The notes: generated from the sequence alone by a model not told the origin. A stretch of 32,126 nt of DNA from Streptomyces griseus (GCA_002154345.1 MUNB01000167.1:1-32126), one strand, 5' to 3'; shown: positions 15,771 to 23,393, counted from the stretch's first letter. A program made the numbers and translations.

Positions 15771-15819
15771 GTGACAACCGTAGGTTGACACCCAGGGAGT
15801 GTCAACCTCGGGTTGTCAC
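15771..15819. promoter_or_regulatory. Nested 49-bp palindrome overlapping promoter of the Clp-N regulator
   Basis: The outer arms GTGACAACC (15771-15779) and GGTTGTCAC (15811-15819) and the inner arms GGTTGACAC (15783-15791) and GTGTCAACC (15799-15807) share one centre at 15795. On the minus strand TTGACA (15805-15800), a 17-bp spacer and TACGGT (15782-15777) form a good promoter whose start falls at about 15770, the A of the ATG. The operator thus covers the whole promoter, which fits auto-repression. Confidence 0.8.
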
Positions 15820-15857
15820 GTGGCGCGGGGCCTCGCGCCCGCCTCCGCCCGCCCCGC

Positions 15858-16637
15858 TCAGAGATCCAGGTCGACGACGACCGGGGCGTGGTCGGACGCG
15901 CCCTTGCCCTTGCGCTCCTCGCGGTCGACGTAACTGTCCTTGACGGCGGCGGTGAACGGGGCGTTGCCGAAGGTGAGGTCGATCCGCATGCCCTTGTTCT
16001 TCGGGAACCGCAGCTCGCGGTAGTCCCAGAAGGTGTAGGCGCGGTCGTACTTGAGGGGGCGGGGGTGGACCTCGCTCAGACCCTCCGCCTCCAGGGCCGC
16101 GAGGGCGGCGCGCTCGGCGGGCGTCACATGGGTGGCGCCCTCGAACAGCGCCGGGTCCCAGACGTCCTCGTCGGTCGGGGCCACGTTGAAGTCGCCCAGG
16201 ACCGCGAACGGCAGGCTCCCCGCGGCGTCCGCCGCCACCGCCTTCCGCAGGGCCTCCAGCCAGCGCAGCTTGTACGCGTAGTGCTCGTGCGCGACCTCGC
16301 GGCCGTTGGGCACGTACACCGACCACAGGCGCAGCGGGCCGCAGGTCGCCGAGATCGCGCGGGGCTCCTGCACCCCGTCGTACTCCGGGCCGCCGGGCAG
16401 CCCGGTGACGACGTCGGCGAGGCCGACCCGGGAGAGCAGCGCGACCCCGTTCCACCGGCCGGTGGCGTTGACCGCGGACTCGTAACCCGCCTCGCGCAGG
16501 GCTTCGGCGGGGAACTGCTCCGCCGTGCACTTGGTCTCCTGGATGCACAGCACATCGGTGCCGCTGCTCTCCAGCCAGGCCAGAAGCCTCGGCAGCCGGG
16601 CGGTGATCGAATTGACGTTGTACGTGGCGATGCGCAT
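15858..16637 (-). CDS. xthA: Exodeoxyribonuclease III
   Basis: 259 residues, exonuclease-endonuclease-phosphatase fold. It acts as an AP endonuclease and 3'-exonuclease in base-excision repair. Catalytic positions are visible in order: Asn in ATYNVNSI, Glu in CIQETKC, Tyr in SVYVPNG, Asp and Asn in GDFNVAPT, Asp in RIDLTFGN, and the Asp-His pair in SDHAPVVVDL at the end. The ATG at 16637 directly begins the conserved MRIATYNVNS, so the upstream ATG at 16661 is rejected. Confidence 0.95.
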   Translation of the reverse strand: MRIATYNVNSITARLPRLLAWLESSGTDVLCIQETKCTAEQFPAEALREAGYESAVNATGRWNGVALLSRVGLADVVTGLPGGPEYDGVQEPRAISATCGPLRLWSVYVPNGREVAHEHYAYKLRWLEALRKAVAADAAGSLPFAVLGDFNVAPTDEDVWDPALFEGATHVTPAERAALAALEAEGLSEVHPRPLKYDRAYTFWDYRELRFPKNKGMRIDLTFGNAPFTAAVKDSYVDREERKGKGASDHAPVVVDLDL

Positions 16638-16679
16638 GGCAGCCAACCTAGCGGCTCCCACTGACAGCGGCCGCCGGGC

Positions 16680-17333
16680 TCACAGCTCGGTGGTGCCGCC
16701 CGGGGCCAGCCGGCCGTGGTCCGCGCCGCCCAGGGCGCCGATCTGGTGGTCGTAGACCGGCCGCGCCAGATCGGTCAGCAGGGCGTCGTGGACGTCGATG
16801 GCGCGGCGCGGCTTGACCTCGCGTACGTAATCGATGACCTCGGAGATCTTGCTCCAGGGGGCCATCACCGGCAGCAGGAGGGTGTCCACGGGACGCTCGG
16901 GCACGGTGAGCGCGTCGCCGGGGTGGAAGACCGAACCGTCGACGAGGAAGCCCACGTTGGTGATCCTCGGGATGTCCGGGTGGATCACCGCGTGCAGCTC
17001 GCCGTGCACGGTGACGTCGAATCCGGCGGCGGTGAACGCGTCCCCGTCGCCCACGGTGTGCACCCGCCCCGGGAACGCGGCCGAGAGCTGCTCGGCGACG
17101 CTGCGCAGCGTCCAGATCTCGGCCGCCGGGTTCGCCTCCAGGCCCGCCCGCAGCCGCGCCTCGTTGAAGTGGTCGGGGTGCTCGTGCGTCACCAGCACGG
17201 CGTCCGCGCCGAGCGCCGCGTCGTCCTCGGAGAAGCCTCCGGGGTCGATGACCAGGACCCGGCCCTCCTTCTCGATCCGGACGCAGGAGTGGGTCTTCTT
17301 GGTCAGGGTGAGTGCCCGAGGCGATGCGTTCAT
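16680..17333 (-). CDS. MBL-fold metallohydrolase (UlaG-like)
   Basis: 217 residues. The metal-binding motif is THEHPDHF near residue 70, with later metal-ligand candidates in HPGDA and the AIDVHDALL block near 185. The short opening LTKKTHSCVRIEKEGRVLVIDPG fits the UlaG/L-ascorbate-6-phosphate lactonase-like branch, widespread in actinobacteria with mostly unknown substrates. It begins 12 nt from the end of the next upstream gene, pcaDC, so they may share a transcript. Confidence 0.9.
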   Translation of the reverse strand: MNASPRALTLTKKTHSCVRIEKEGRVLVIDPGGFSEDDAALGADAVLVTHEHPDHFNEARLRAGLEANPAAEIWTLRSVAEQLSAAFPGRVHTVGDGDAFTAAGFDVTVHGELHAVIHPDIPRITNVGFLVDGSVFHPGDALTVPERPVDTLLLPVMAPWSKISEVIDYVREVKPRRAIDVHDALLTDLARPVYDHQIGALGGADHGRLAPGGTTEL

Positions 17334-17345
17334 GGCCCCATCCTG

Positions 17346-18635
17346 CTACGCGGGCGGCGTGGTTTCCTCCTGGATCACCTGCTGCGCGACGGCGAAGGCG
17401 GCCCCGGCGGCCGGGATCCCGCAGTAGACCGCGGTCTGGAGCAGAACTTCCTTGATCTCGGCGGGCGTCAGACCGTTGCGCAGGGCGGCCCGGGTGTGCG
17501 CGGCCAGGCCCTCCAGGTGGCCGGAGGCGACGAGCGCGGTGAGCGTGATGACGCTGCGGGTGCGGCGGTCGAGGCCGTCCCGGCTCCAGACCTCGCCCCA
17601 GGCGTACCGGGTGACCAGCTCCTGGAAGTCCTCGGTGAAGGCGTCGGCCGAGGCGTTCACCGCGTCGACATGGGCGTCGCCCAGCACCTCGCGGCGTACC
17701 TTCGTGCCCTGCTCGTGCCGGATGTCCGGGGCCGGCGCGGGGGCGTCGGCGGCCACTGCGGCCGGGGCGATCTCGGCCACCGGGGCGAAGGGGACCGCGG
17801 GCGTCGCGGGGCCCGGGGCCGTCGGCAGTACGGGGATCGCGGCCGAGGTGTCCTGCTGCCACGCGGTGGAGAAGTGCATCAGCAGCAGATCGCTGACGGC
17901 GGCGGGCTGCTCGACCGGCGCGAGGTGCGAGGCGCCGGGCACCAGCGCCAGGCGGGCGTCCGGTATCCCGGCGACCAGCGTGCGGGCCTCGGCGGGCCCG
18001 GTGACCTGGTCCTCCGCCCCGACCAGGACCAGCGTGGGAACGCCGATCCGGCCCAGCGCGCCACGGATGTCGAACGCCGCGAGCGCCTCGCAGGCGGCGA
18101 TGTAGCAGCCGGGGTCGGTGGTGCGGACCATTTGCACGGCCCACTCGACGATGGCGGGCTGCGCGGCGGCGAAGCCGGGGGTGAACCAGCGCTCCGGAGC
18201 GGTGCGGGCCATCGGCTCCAGGCCGTTGGTACGGACGATCACGCCGCGCTGACGGAACTCGTCGGCCGTGCCGAACCGGGGCGAGGAGGCGACGAGCGCC
18301 AGCGAGGCCACCCGGTGCGGGTGGCGCAGGGCCAGGTCCGCGCCGATCGCGCCGCCGATCGAGCAGCCCGCGTAGCCGAAGCGCTGGACGCCGAGACCGT
18401 CCAGGGTCGCGAGCAGCCGGTCGCCCAGCTCGGCGACGGAGGCGGCGGCGTGGGCGGGCGCGCCGCCGTGGCCGGGCAGGTCGTAGCGGAAGATCCGCCA
18501 GTGCTGGGACAGCTCGGGAATCTGGCGATCCCACATGTGCCACGTCGTCCCGAGCGAGGGGCCGATCACCAGGACCGGGGCGTCCTCGGGCCCGTCGAAG
18601 CGGTACTGCATGGATTCCGTCGGATTGTCACTCAC
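17346..18635 (-). CDS. pcaL: Bifunctional 3-oxoadipate enol-lactonase/4-carboxymuconolactone decarboxylase
   Basis: 429 residues in two domains. The N-terminal alpha/beta hydrolase (about 1-255) has a nucleophile elbow GYAGCSIGG and a terminal GASHLAPVEQP holding the catalytic His; it hydrolyses 3-oxoadipate enol-lactone. After a Pro/Ala-rich linker comes the carboxymuconolactone decarboxylase domain (about 305-425), with VLGDAHVDAVNA and TALVASGHLEGLAAHTRAALRNG. The PcaD-PcaC fusion is known in actinobacteria as PcaL. These are two sequential steps of the protocatechuate branch of the beta-ketoadipate pathway, yet no pcaG, H, B, I, J or F gene is in the window. GTG at 18635 is chosen because it begins the conserved hydrolase; another GTG lies 9 nt upstream. 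Confidence 0.85.
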   Translation of the reverse strand: MSDNPTESMQYRFDGPEDAPVLVIGPSLGTTWHMWDRQIPELSQHWRIFRYDLPGHGGAPAHAAASVAELGDRLLATLDGLGVQRFGYAGCSIGGAIGADLALRHPHRVASLALVASSPRFGTADEFRQRGVIVRTNGLEPMARTAPERWFTPGFAAAQPAIVEWAVQMVRTTDPGCYIAACEALAAFDIRGALGRIGVPTLVLVGAEDQVTGPAEARTLVAGIPDARLALVPGASHLAPVEQPAAVSDLLLMHFSTAWQQDTSAAIPVLPTAPGPATPAVPFAPVAEIAPAAVAADAPAPAPDIRHEQGTKVRREVLGDAHVDAVNASADAFTEDFQELVTRYAWGEVWSRDGLDRRTRSVITLTALVASGHLEGLAAHTRAALRNGLTPAEIKEVLLQTAVYCGIPAAGAAFAVAQQVIQEETTPPA

Positions 18636-18877
18636 CGTTCCCACGCTCCCACATCTCTCCGGGCCGCCGACCGGCGGGGGCCGGAGAGCGGCCGCACCGC
18701 GTCGGGCGGTACGGAGGCGGAGCACGGCACACACAGGTGGCCCCCTTTCGCCGACCGGCGCAGAAAGAGGGCTCGCCCTATGCGAACGCAAATGAAGGAT
18801 GGGCACGCGAGAATACGGGAGGCAGTGGCGTGCCGATACGGAACGAAGCCCGGGGAATTGCCTCTCCGGGCTTTTCC
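18636..18877. other. Intergenic region between pcaL and DUF1772 gene
   Basis: This 242-bp space must hold the pcaL promoter. It also contains most of one copy of an imperfect 21-23 bp tandem repeat (see 18866-18918). No RNA gene, clear promoter pair or open frame with coding bias was seen. Confidence 0.3.
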
Positions 18878-18918
18878 CTACCGGAGCACAGGGGTTTCCG
18901 GCTTTCCGTACCGGAGCA
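18866..18918. repeat. Imperfect tandem repeat over the DUF1772 stop codon
   Basis: The units at 18866-18888 and 18898-18918 read CCGGGCTTTTCCCTACCGGAGCA and CCGGCTTTCCGTACCGGAGCA, about 30 bp apart, differing by one substitution and two single-base indels. The left copy contains the stop codon (18878-18880, minus strand). It looks like a recent short duplication at the 3' end of the gene. Confidence 0.6.
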
Positions 18919-19465
18919 GAGCGGCGCACAGAGCACCGAGACTCAGAACACAGAAAAGGGTCCGGAAGATGTTCACCGGCACCCAGACCGATTTGAAGTC
19001 GTCGATCACCGCGTGCACGTCCTGGGCGGACGCGGAGCCGCCGAGCGCCGCGAGGTCCGCGTTGAGGGGAAGGTTGACCGCGACGGTGACGACGAGCACC
19101 AGCAGATAGCAGAGTGCCGCGGCGGCCAGCGGCAGGGCCACCGCGCGGCGCTTGCGGCGGAAGGCCACGATCGCGGCGGCGACCGTGAGCCCCAGCGTGG
19201 CGAGGAAGACCAGGCCGAACAGCGCGCTGCCGTCGATCGCCGCGTTGAACCGCTGCATGGCCGCCGCGTAGGCGGCGTCGTCCAGCTCGGCCAGGCCCGG
19301 CATCACCGAGATGTCGTAGGCGAAGAACAGCCCCGCCATCAGCCCCGTGCAGAGCACGGATGCCACGAGGAGCGGCGCGGTGATCCGGTCACCGGCGGGC
19401 GGATGCCCGCCGGGCCGGACCGGGCCGGCCTGGTACGGGGTGGCATGGGGAGGGTAATGGCTCAT
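18878..19465 (-). CDS. DUF1772 (anthrone-oxygenase-like) membrane protein
   Basis: 195 residues with four membrane helices. The family signature is visible in GLMAGLFFAYDISVMPGLAELDD followed by AMQRFNAAI, then LATLGLTVAAAIVAF, a third helix ALCYLLVLVVTVAVNLPLN and a final helix with NIFRTLFCVLS. A few DUF1772 members act as cofactor-free anthrone oxygenases or demethoxylases in polyketide pathways; most have no known role. The ATG at 19465 has AGGA 7 nt upstream. It lies 150 nt downstream of the cluster's last clear gene in the same direction, so it may be the final cluster gene or a flanking gene. Confidence 0.8.
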   Translation of the reverse strand: MSHYPPHATPYQAGPVRPGGHPPAGDRITAPLLVASVLCTGLMAGLFFAYDISVMPGLAELDDAAYAAAMQRFNAAIDGSALFGLVFLATLGLTVAAAIVAFRRKRRAVALPLAAAALCYLLVLVVTVAVNLPLNADLAALGGSASAQDVHAVIDDFKSVWVPVNIFRTLFCVLSLGALCAALLRYGKPETPVLR

Positions 19466-19615
19466 GTCGCAGTCCTGTCGATCGGATGGACTCTCCCGGG
19501 CGGTGGCGTACGGTGCACGCGGCAGAACGGAGCGTGTACGCGGTGCGCGCGATCATCCCAACAGGTTCAGGGCCCAAAGGTCCATACCTCACGCACTCAC
19601 GCGCATACGCGTACG

Positions 19616-20557
19616 TCACCCCCGGCCGCCGGAGGAGGCCGCCAGGCACTCCTCCAGGAACGCCAGCGCCCGTGCGTGGTAGAGCGGGGCGGCCAGCCCG
19701 AGGCTGAGGTTGTGTCCGGCCTCCGGCAGGCGTTCGACGGCCGGGCGGCGCGTGCCCGTGAAGCTCGCGGCCACCGCGGCCAGTTCGTCCCGGTCCAGGC
19801 GCCACCAGCCCTCGTACGCGCCGAAGGTGAGGCGTACCGGGCAGCGCACCCGGGCGGCGGCCGCCGGGAACCGGGCGGGCCACCGCCCCGTCTCCGCCTC
19901 CTCCGCGGCCGGAACCTCACGGAGGAGGGCACGGCTGGCCCGGAAGGTGCCGCCCGGATAGAGGCGCAGCGGCCCCCAGTTGAGCTCTCCCGCCCCGCCG
20001 GCCAGCGTGTCCGGGAAGTGGGCGGCGGCCGGTGCGTAGTGCCAGCCGCAGCCGTTGAGGTCGAGCCCGAGCAGGCGGTCGGCGGGGGTCGCCCCGGTCC
20101 AGGGCTCCCCTGCCAGGTGCAGGGCGGTCTTGCCGCCGTCGGAGTGTCCGAGCAGGAAGAACCCGGCCCCGACCGGGTGGAGTCCGGCGTAGTCGGCGAG
20201 CGATCGGCGCAGCAGCCGGGCCTGTTCGGCGAGCGGCAGACCGTGCGGGAGGGCGGCGCGGGAGAGACCGTAGCCGGGCCGTTCCACCGCGAGGACCGTG
20301 TGGCCGAGCGAAGTGGCGAGGGCGAGGAGCGAGGTGTGCGGGGCGACCGGTCCGGCGAAATAGCCGGGTGACATGGCCCGGCCGTGGACGGCGACGAGTA
20401 CCGACCTGGGCGCGCCGGTGGCCGGTTCGGCCCGCCAGGCGCCGAGGCGGTGGCGGCCGTGGCCCAGCACGATCTGTTCCACCCCGCCCGGAGCGACGTC
20501 GTGCCCGGCCGCAGTGAGGTCCGCCGTGGCCACCGACTCCGTCGGCGCGGCGCTCAC
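19616..20557 (-). CDS. Alpha/beta hydrolase
   Basis: 313 residues from the GTG at 20557, which overlaps the trpC-like stop (GTGA). The fold is shown by VLVAVHGRAMSPGYFAG (oxyanion strand-turn), the nucleophile elbow FLLGHSDGGKTAL with Ser, RLTFGAYEGWW near the acidic residue and a terminal EAGHNLSLG with His. No lid or signal peptide is seen, so it is cytoplasmic. Translational coupling to the pathway genes argues that it is part of the pathway, perhaps releasing a product from the carrier protein or hydrolysing an intermediate. The exact substrate cannot be inferred. Confidence 0.85.
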   Translation of the reverse strand: MSAAPTESVATADLTAAGHDVAPGGVEQIVLGHGRHRLGAWRAEPATGAPRSVLVAVHGRAMSPGYFAGPVAPHTSLLALATSLGHTVLAVERPGYGLSRAALPHGLPLAEQARLLRRSLADYAGLHPVGAGFFLLGHSDGGKTALHLAGEPWTGATPADRLLGLDLNGCGWHYAPAAAHFPDTLAGGAGELNWGPLRLYPGGTFRASRALLREVPAAEEAETGRWPARFPAAAARVRCPVRLTFGAYEGWWRLDRDELAAVAASFTGTRRPAVERLPEAGHNLSLGLAAPLYHARALAFLEECLAASSGGRG

Positions 20558-21366
20558 GCGGGCACGTCCTCGGCCTCGTCGGCGACCGCGGGGCCGGTCA
20601 CGGGGGCGGGGTGCGGCAGGACCGGGAGCGCTTCGACGGTGAGCGGCACCGTGACCCGCCCGGTCTCCTCGGTGCCCGCGGCGCGGTGTGCGTCGAACTC
20701 GGCCAGCCAGGCGTCCACGCTCGGCGCCCGCAGCAGCGCGGTCCCGATGAGCAGGCCCCGGTAGCCCTCGGCCAGCAGACCGGCGGCGGTGGCGGGGTCG
20801 CCCACCGCGCTGGCGCTGACCGGGCAGAGCGTGCCCGCGGCCCGTACGGCGGGCAGCAGCGCACGGCTGCGGTCCAGGTCTCCGGCACCCCGTTCGCGAG
20901 CGGTGATGTCCTTGTTGTTGACGGCGACCACGCAGTCCTGCGGGTCCGGCAGACCGATCGCCTCCTCGACGTCGGTGATCTCCACGAACGGGGTCATCCC
21001 GTGCGCCCGGCATGCGCGGGCCAGGTCGTGCAGGGACTCCCGGGGCAGCAGCGCCGCGGTCAGCAGGACCGCCGAGACGCCCGCTCGGGCGGCGGCGGTG
21101 ATCTGATCGTGCCGGGTCACGAAGTCCTTGAGCAGCACCGGGACGTCCACGCGGGCCGTCACCTCGTGCAGCATGGCGGCCGAACCGCCGAACCAGCGGC
21201 CGGTCACGACGGACACGCACGGGGCTCCGGCCCGCTGGTAGGCGGCGGCGATGTCGCCGGGGGCGCGGCCCCGCAGCAGGTCGGCGCCGTGCGCGTCGCG
21301 GGACTTCACCTCCATGATCACGGGACGGTCCGCGCCGAGGAGCGCGGAGAGGAAGGGCTGCGTCAT
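20554..21366 (-). CDS. TrpC-like (indole-3-glycerol-phosphate synthase paralogue), probably altered specificity
   Basis: 270 residues. The (beta/alpha)8 barrel and most catalytic residues of indole-glycerol-phosphate synthase can be aligned: Glu19 and Lys21 in VIMEVKSR, Lys80 in VLLKDFV, Glu129 in PFVEITD and Asn150 in VAVNNKD, with the phosphate loop GLLIGTALLR. Differences are strong. The N-terminal segment of about 45 residues that covers the active site in normal enzymes is missing; the SPS after the first Lys is replaced (DAHGAD); the Glu of the usual ESG is Ala (SASAV). There is also a 50-residue Pro/Ala-rich C-terminal tail. It may cyclise a modified carboxyphenylamino-deoxyribulose-phosphate analogue. 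The gap to the TrpF-like gene is 48 nt. Confidence 0.85.
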   Translation of the reverse strand: MTQPFLSALLGADRPVIMEVKSRDAHGADLLRGRAPGDIAAAYQRAGAPCVSVVTGRWFGGSAAMLHEVTARVDVPVLLKDFVTRHDQITAAARAGVSAVLLTAALLPRESLHDLARACRAHGMTPFVEITDVEEAIGLPDPQDCVVAVNNKDITARERGAGDLDRSRALLPAVRAAGTLCPVSASAVGDPATAAGLLAEGYRGLLIGTALLRAPSVDAWLAEFDAHRAAGTEETGRVTVPLTVEALPVLPHPAPVTGPAVADEAEDVPA

Positions 21367-21414
21367 CGGGCTTTCCTCACGAAGTGGCGGGCTTCTCTTG
21401 CGGGGCGGGGGACG

Positions 21415-22107
21415 TCACGGCGCGGGGGCGGGTGTGCCGGTCCAGGCGCGGTCCAGCGCGGCGACCCGGGCCGGGTCGAGGAGGCCGGCGTCCGCACGGG
21501 CGGCATGGTCGATGTCGACGCCCCGGAACCCCGGGTGCGCGGCGAAGGCGTGACCCGGTGCGTCGGCCTCGCCGAGGCCGCCCGCGAGGAGGAACGGCCG
21601 GGGCAGGACGGGCAGCAGGGCCTCCAGCGCCTCGGCCGGCACGCGGTGGCCGGTACTGCCGACCGCCCCGCCCCGGGTCGCCGCGTCGACGAGGAACAGG
21701 TCCGCTCCGGCGCGGGCGTACGCCGTCAGGAACGGCCGCTCGACGCACGCCCCGTCAAGAACGTGCACGGCCTTGACCAGCACCGCGTCGGGAAGGGCCG
21801 CGCGCAGGGCGGCCACGGCCGCGGGCGGCTGGTAGGCGTGGAGCTGGATCCAGCGCACCCGGGCGGCGCGGGCGGCCGCGGCGATCCGTTCGGCGTCGTG
21901 CAGGAAGGTGACGAGCACCGGCTCGGCCCGGCCCGCCGTGCGGACGGCGCCGGCCAGTTCGGTCAGTCGATCGCCGGTCAGATCGCGGGCCCCGTTCTCC
22001 ACCCCGTACCAGAGGCCGACGAGATCGGCCCGTGGCGCGACGGCGGCGGCCTCCTCGGGGGCGGTGGCGCCGCACACCTTGAGCAGCGGCCGGGGCGGGG
22101 TGCTCAT
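21415..22107 (-). CDS. TrpF-like (phosphoribosylanthranilate isomerase paralogue)
   Basis: 230 residues, barrel of the TrpF family. Cys12 in LLKVCGAT is the expected general base and Asp141 in DLFLVDA the general acid; the WIQLHAY and LLAGGLGEAD strands match QLHG and AGGL of normal enzymes. The last phosphate-binding turn, normally VDVSSGVE, is VDIDHAAR, so the Ser-Ser-Gly and Glu are lost. Normal TrpF isomerises phosphoribosylanthranilate by Amadori rearrangement. Streptomycetes generally lack TrpF and use the dual enzyme PriA, so a separate TrpF here points to a pathway of its own. ATG overlaps the upstream stop by 4 nt. Confidence 0.85.
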   Translation of the reverse strand: MSTPPRPLLKVCGATAPEEAAAVAPRADLVGLWYGVENGARDLTGDRLTELAGAVRTAGRAEPVLVTFLHDAERIAAAARAARVRWIQLHAYQPPAAVAALRAALPDAVLVKAVHVLDGACVERPFLTAYARAGADLFLVDAATRGGAVGSTGHRVPAEALEALLPVLPRPFLLAGGLGEADAPGHAFAAHPGFRGVDIDHAARADAGLLDPARVAALDRAWTGTPAPAP

Positions 22108-23249
22108 CCGCCCAGCCCCAGGGCCGAGGCGACGTGGTTGTACTGGATGTCGTTGGTCCCGGAGTAGAGGGTGCCCGCGACCGCGGCGCGTACCTCCTTC
22201 TCCAGACCGACCTCGGCGAGGTAGCCCGCGCCGCCGAAGACGCGGACCGCCGAGAGGCTGGTGGACAGGGCGGCCTCGCTGGCGAGGATCTTGGTGATGG
22301 CGAGGTCGGCGGTGACGTCCTCGCCCGCGGCGAGCCGCTCGGCGGTGTCGTAGAGCCACTTGGCGGCGGTGTCGGTGCGGATCTTCATGTCGACCACGCG
22401 GTGCGAGACCGCCTGGTAGTCGCCGATGGGGTGGCCGAAGGCCCGGCGTTCCCGGGCGTAGCCGACGGTGCGCTCCAGCCGGTGGCGCATCTCGCCGAGC
22501 TGGACGGTGAAGCCGAACAGGATCTCGCGCTTCATCACATGGTCCAGGACGAGCAGTCCGCCGCCGACCCGGCCCAGCACCCGGTCGGCGGGTATCCGGC
22601 AGCCGTCGAGGTGGAGGGTGGACAACGGGGCGGTGCGCAGGCCCATCTTGGCGGTCGTCCCGCCGACGGAGAGCCCGGGGGTGTCCCGGTCGACGAGGAA
22701 GGCGGTGGTGCCGAGCGGTCCGCCCTCCGGTCGGGTACGCGCGTAGACGACGAAGACGTCGGCGATGGGGCCGTTGCTGACGAAGGCCTTGCCGCCGGTG
22801 AGGACGTAGTGCGTGCCGTCGCGCTCGGCACGGGTGGTCATCGCCATGGCGTCGGATCCGCTGTCGGGCTCGGTGATGGCGTGCGCGCCGATCAGCTCGC
22901 CCGAGCAGATGCCGGGCAGATAGCGCTCGCGCAGGGCGTCGCTGCCGAAGGCGGTCAGGGGGACGCCGGTGCTGGCCATCGACGTGGTGGCGCAGAAGTT
23001 CAGCCCGGACTCCCGGCAGGTCTCGCCGAGGGTCTCCAGGACGTGCAGGGTGGTCAGGAGGGACTGGCCCGCGCCGCCCCACTGTTGGGGGAACGGCAGG
23101 CCGAGGACTCCGCTGTCGGCGAGGGACCGCCAGCGGTCCGGTTCGAACGCGGACCGGGCGTCCGCCTCGATGTGTCCTTCGCTCAGGATCTTGCCCCACT
23201 GGGCCATGCCGGCGCAGAGCGCCTGCTGATCCGCGTCGCGGTTTCTCAT
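22104..23249 (-). CDS. Acyl-CoA-dehydrogenase-fold flavoprotein with unusual active site
   Basis: 381 residues, full-length family member. The FAD-binding block AITEPDSGSDAMAM (about 125-137), the TGGKAFVSNGPIADVF strand, RERRAFGHPIGDYQAV and VRVFGGAGYLAEVGLEKEVR are typical. The catalytic Glu is not where expected: the Y-E-G-T position is Tyr-Ser-Gly-Thr (Ser363), and the alternative helix-G position (as in isovaleryl-CoA dehydrogenase) appears to be Lys240 in VMKREIL, with a Glu two residues on. It may oxidise a carrier-bound aminoacyl group, as the relatives PltE and RedW do with prolyl-carrier protein, or do other flavin chemistry. GGAAGG lies 7 nt before the ATG. Confidence 0.88.
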   Translation of the reverse strand: MRNRDADQQALCAGMAQWGKILSEGHIEADARSAFEPDRWRSLADSGVLGLPFPQQWGGAGQSLLTTLHVLETLGETCRESGLNFCATTSMASTGVPLTAFGSDALRERYLPGICSGELIGAHAITEPDSGSDAMAMTTRAERDGTHYVLTGGKAFVSNGPIADVFVVYARTRPEGGPLGTTAFLVDRDTPGLSVGGTTAKMGLRTAPLSTLHLDGCRIPADRVLGRVGGGLLVLDHVMKREILFGFTVQLGEMRHRLERTVGYARERRAFGHPIGDYQAVSHRVVDMKIRTDTAAKWLYDTAERLAAGEDVTADLAITKILASEAALSTSLSAVRVFGGAGYLAEVGLEKEVRAAVAGTLYSGTNDIQYNHVASALGLGG

Positions 23250-23337
23250 GGCGGAGCCTTCCGTACGGGCCGTGCGGGTGGCCTCGGTCGATGACGGGCG
23301 GAGAGGTGACGGCGGTGTCCCGTCGTCATCAGGTCGG

Positions 23338-23362
23338 CGGGCGCCCGTGGTTCAGGCGCCCG
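23338..23362. repeat. Hairpin in the gap between the EctC-like and dehydrogenase genes
   Basis: CGGGCGCC (23338-23345) pairs with GGCGCCCG (23355-23362) around a 9-nt loop. It lies in the 144-nt gap 23250-23393, the longest inside the otherwise tightly packed operon. A weaker bulged inverted repeat (GATGACGGG with CCCGTCGTCATC) lies near 23290-23330. It could be an internal terminator, an attenuator or an mRNA-stability element. Confidence 0.45.
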
Positions 23363-23393
23363 TCGGGTGAGCGGCTGTGCGGCCCGGACAGGC

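Noticed and set aside
15771-15791. Upstream in-frame ATG for the Clp-N regulator at 15791
   Set aside because: It would lie inside the palindromic operator and -10 region. The ATG at 15770 matches the predicted transcription start.
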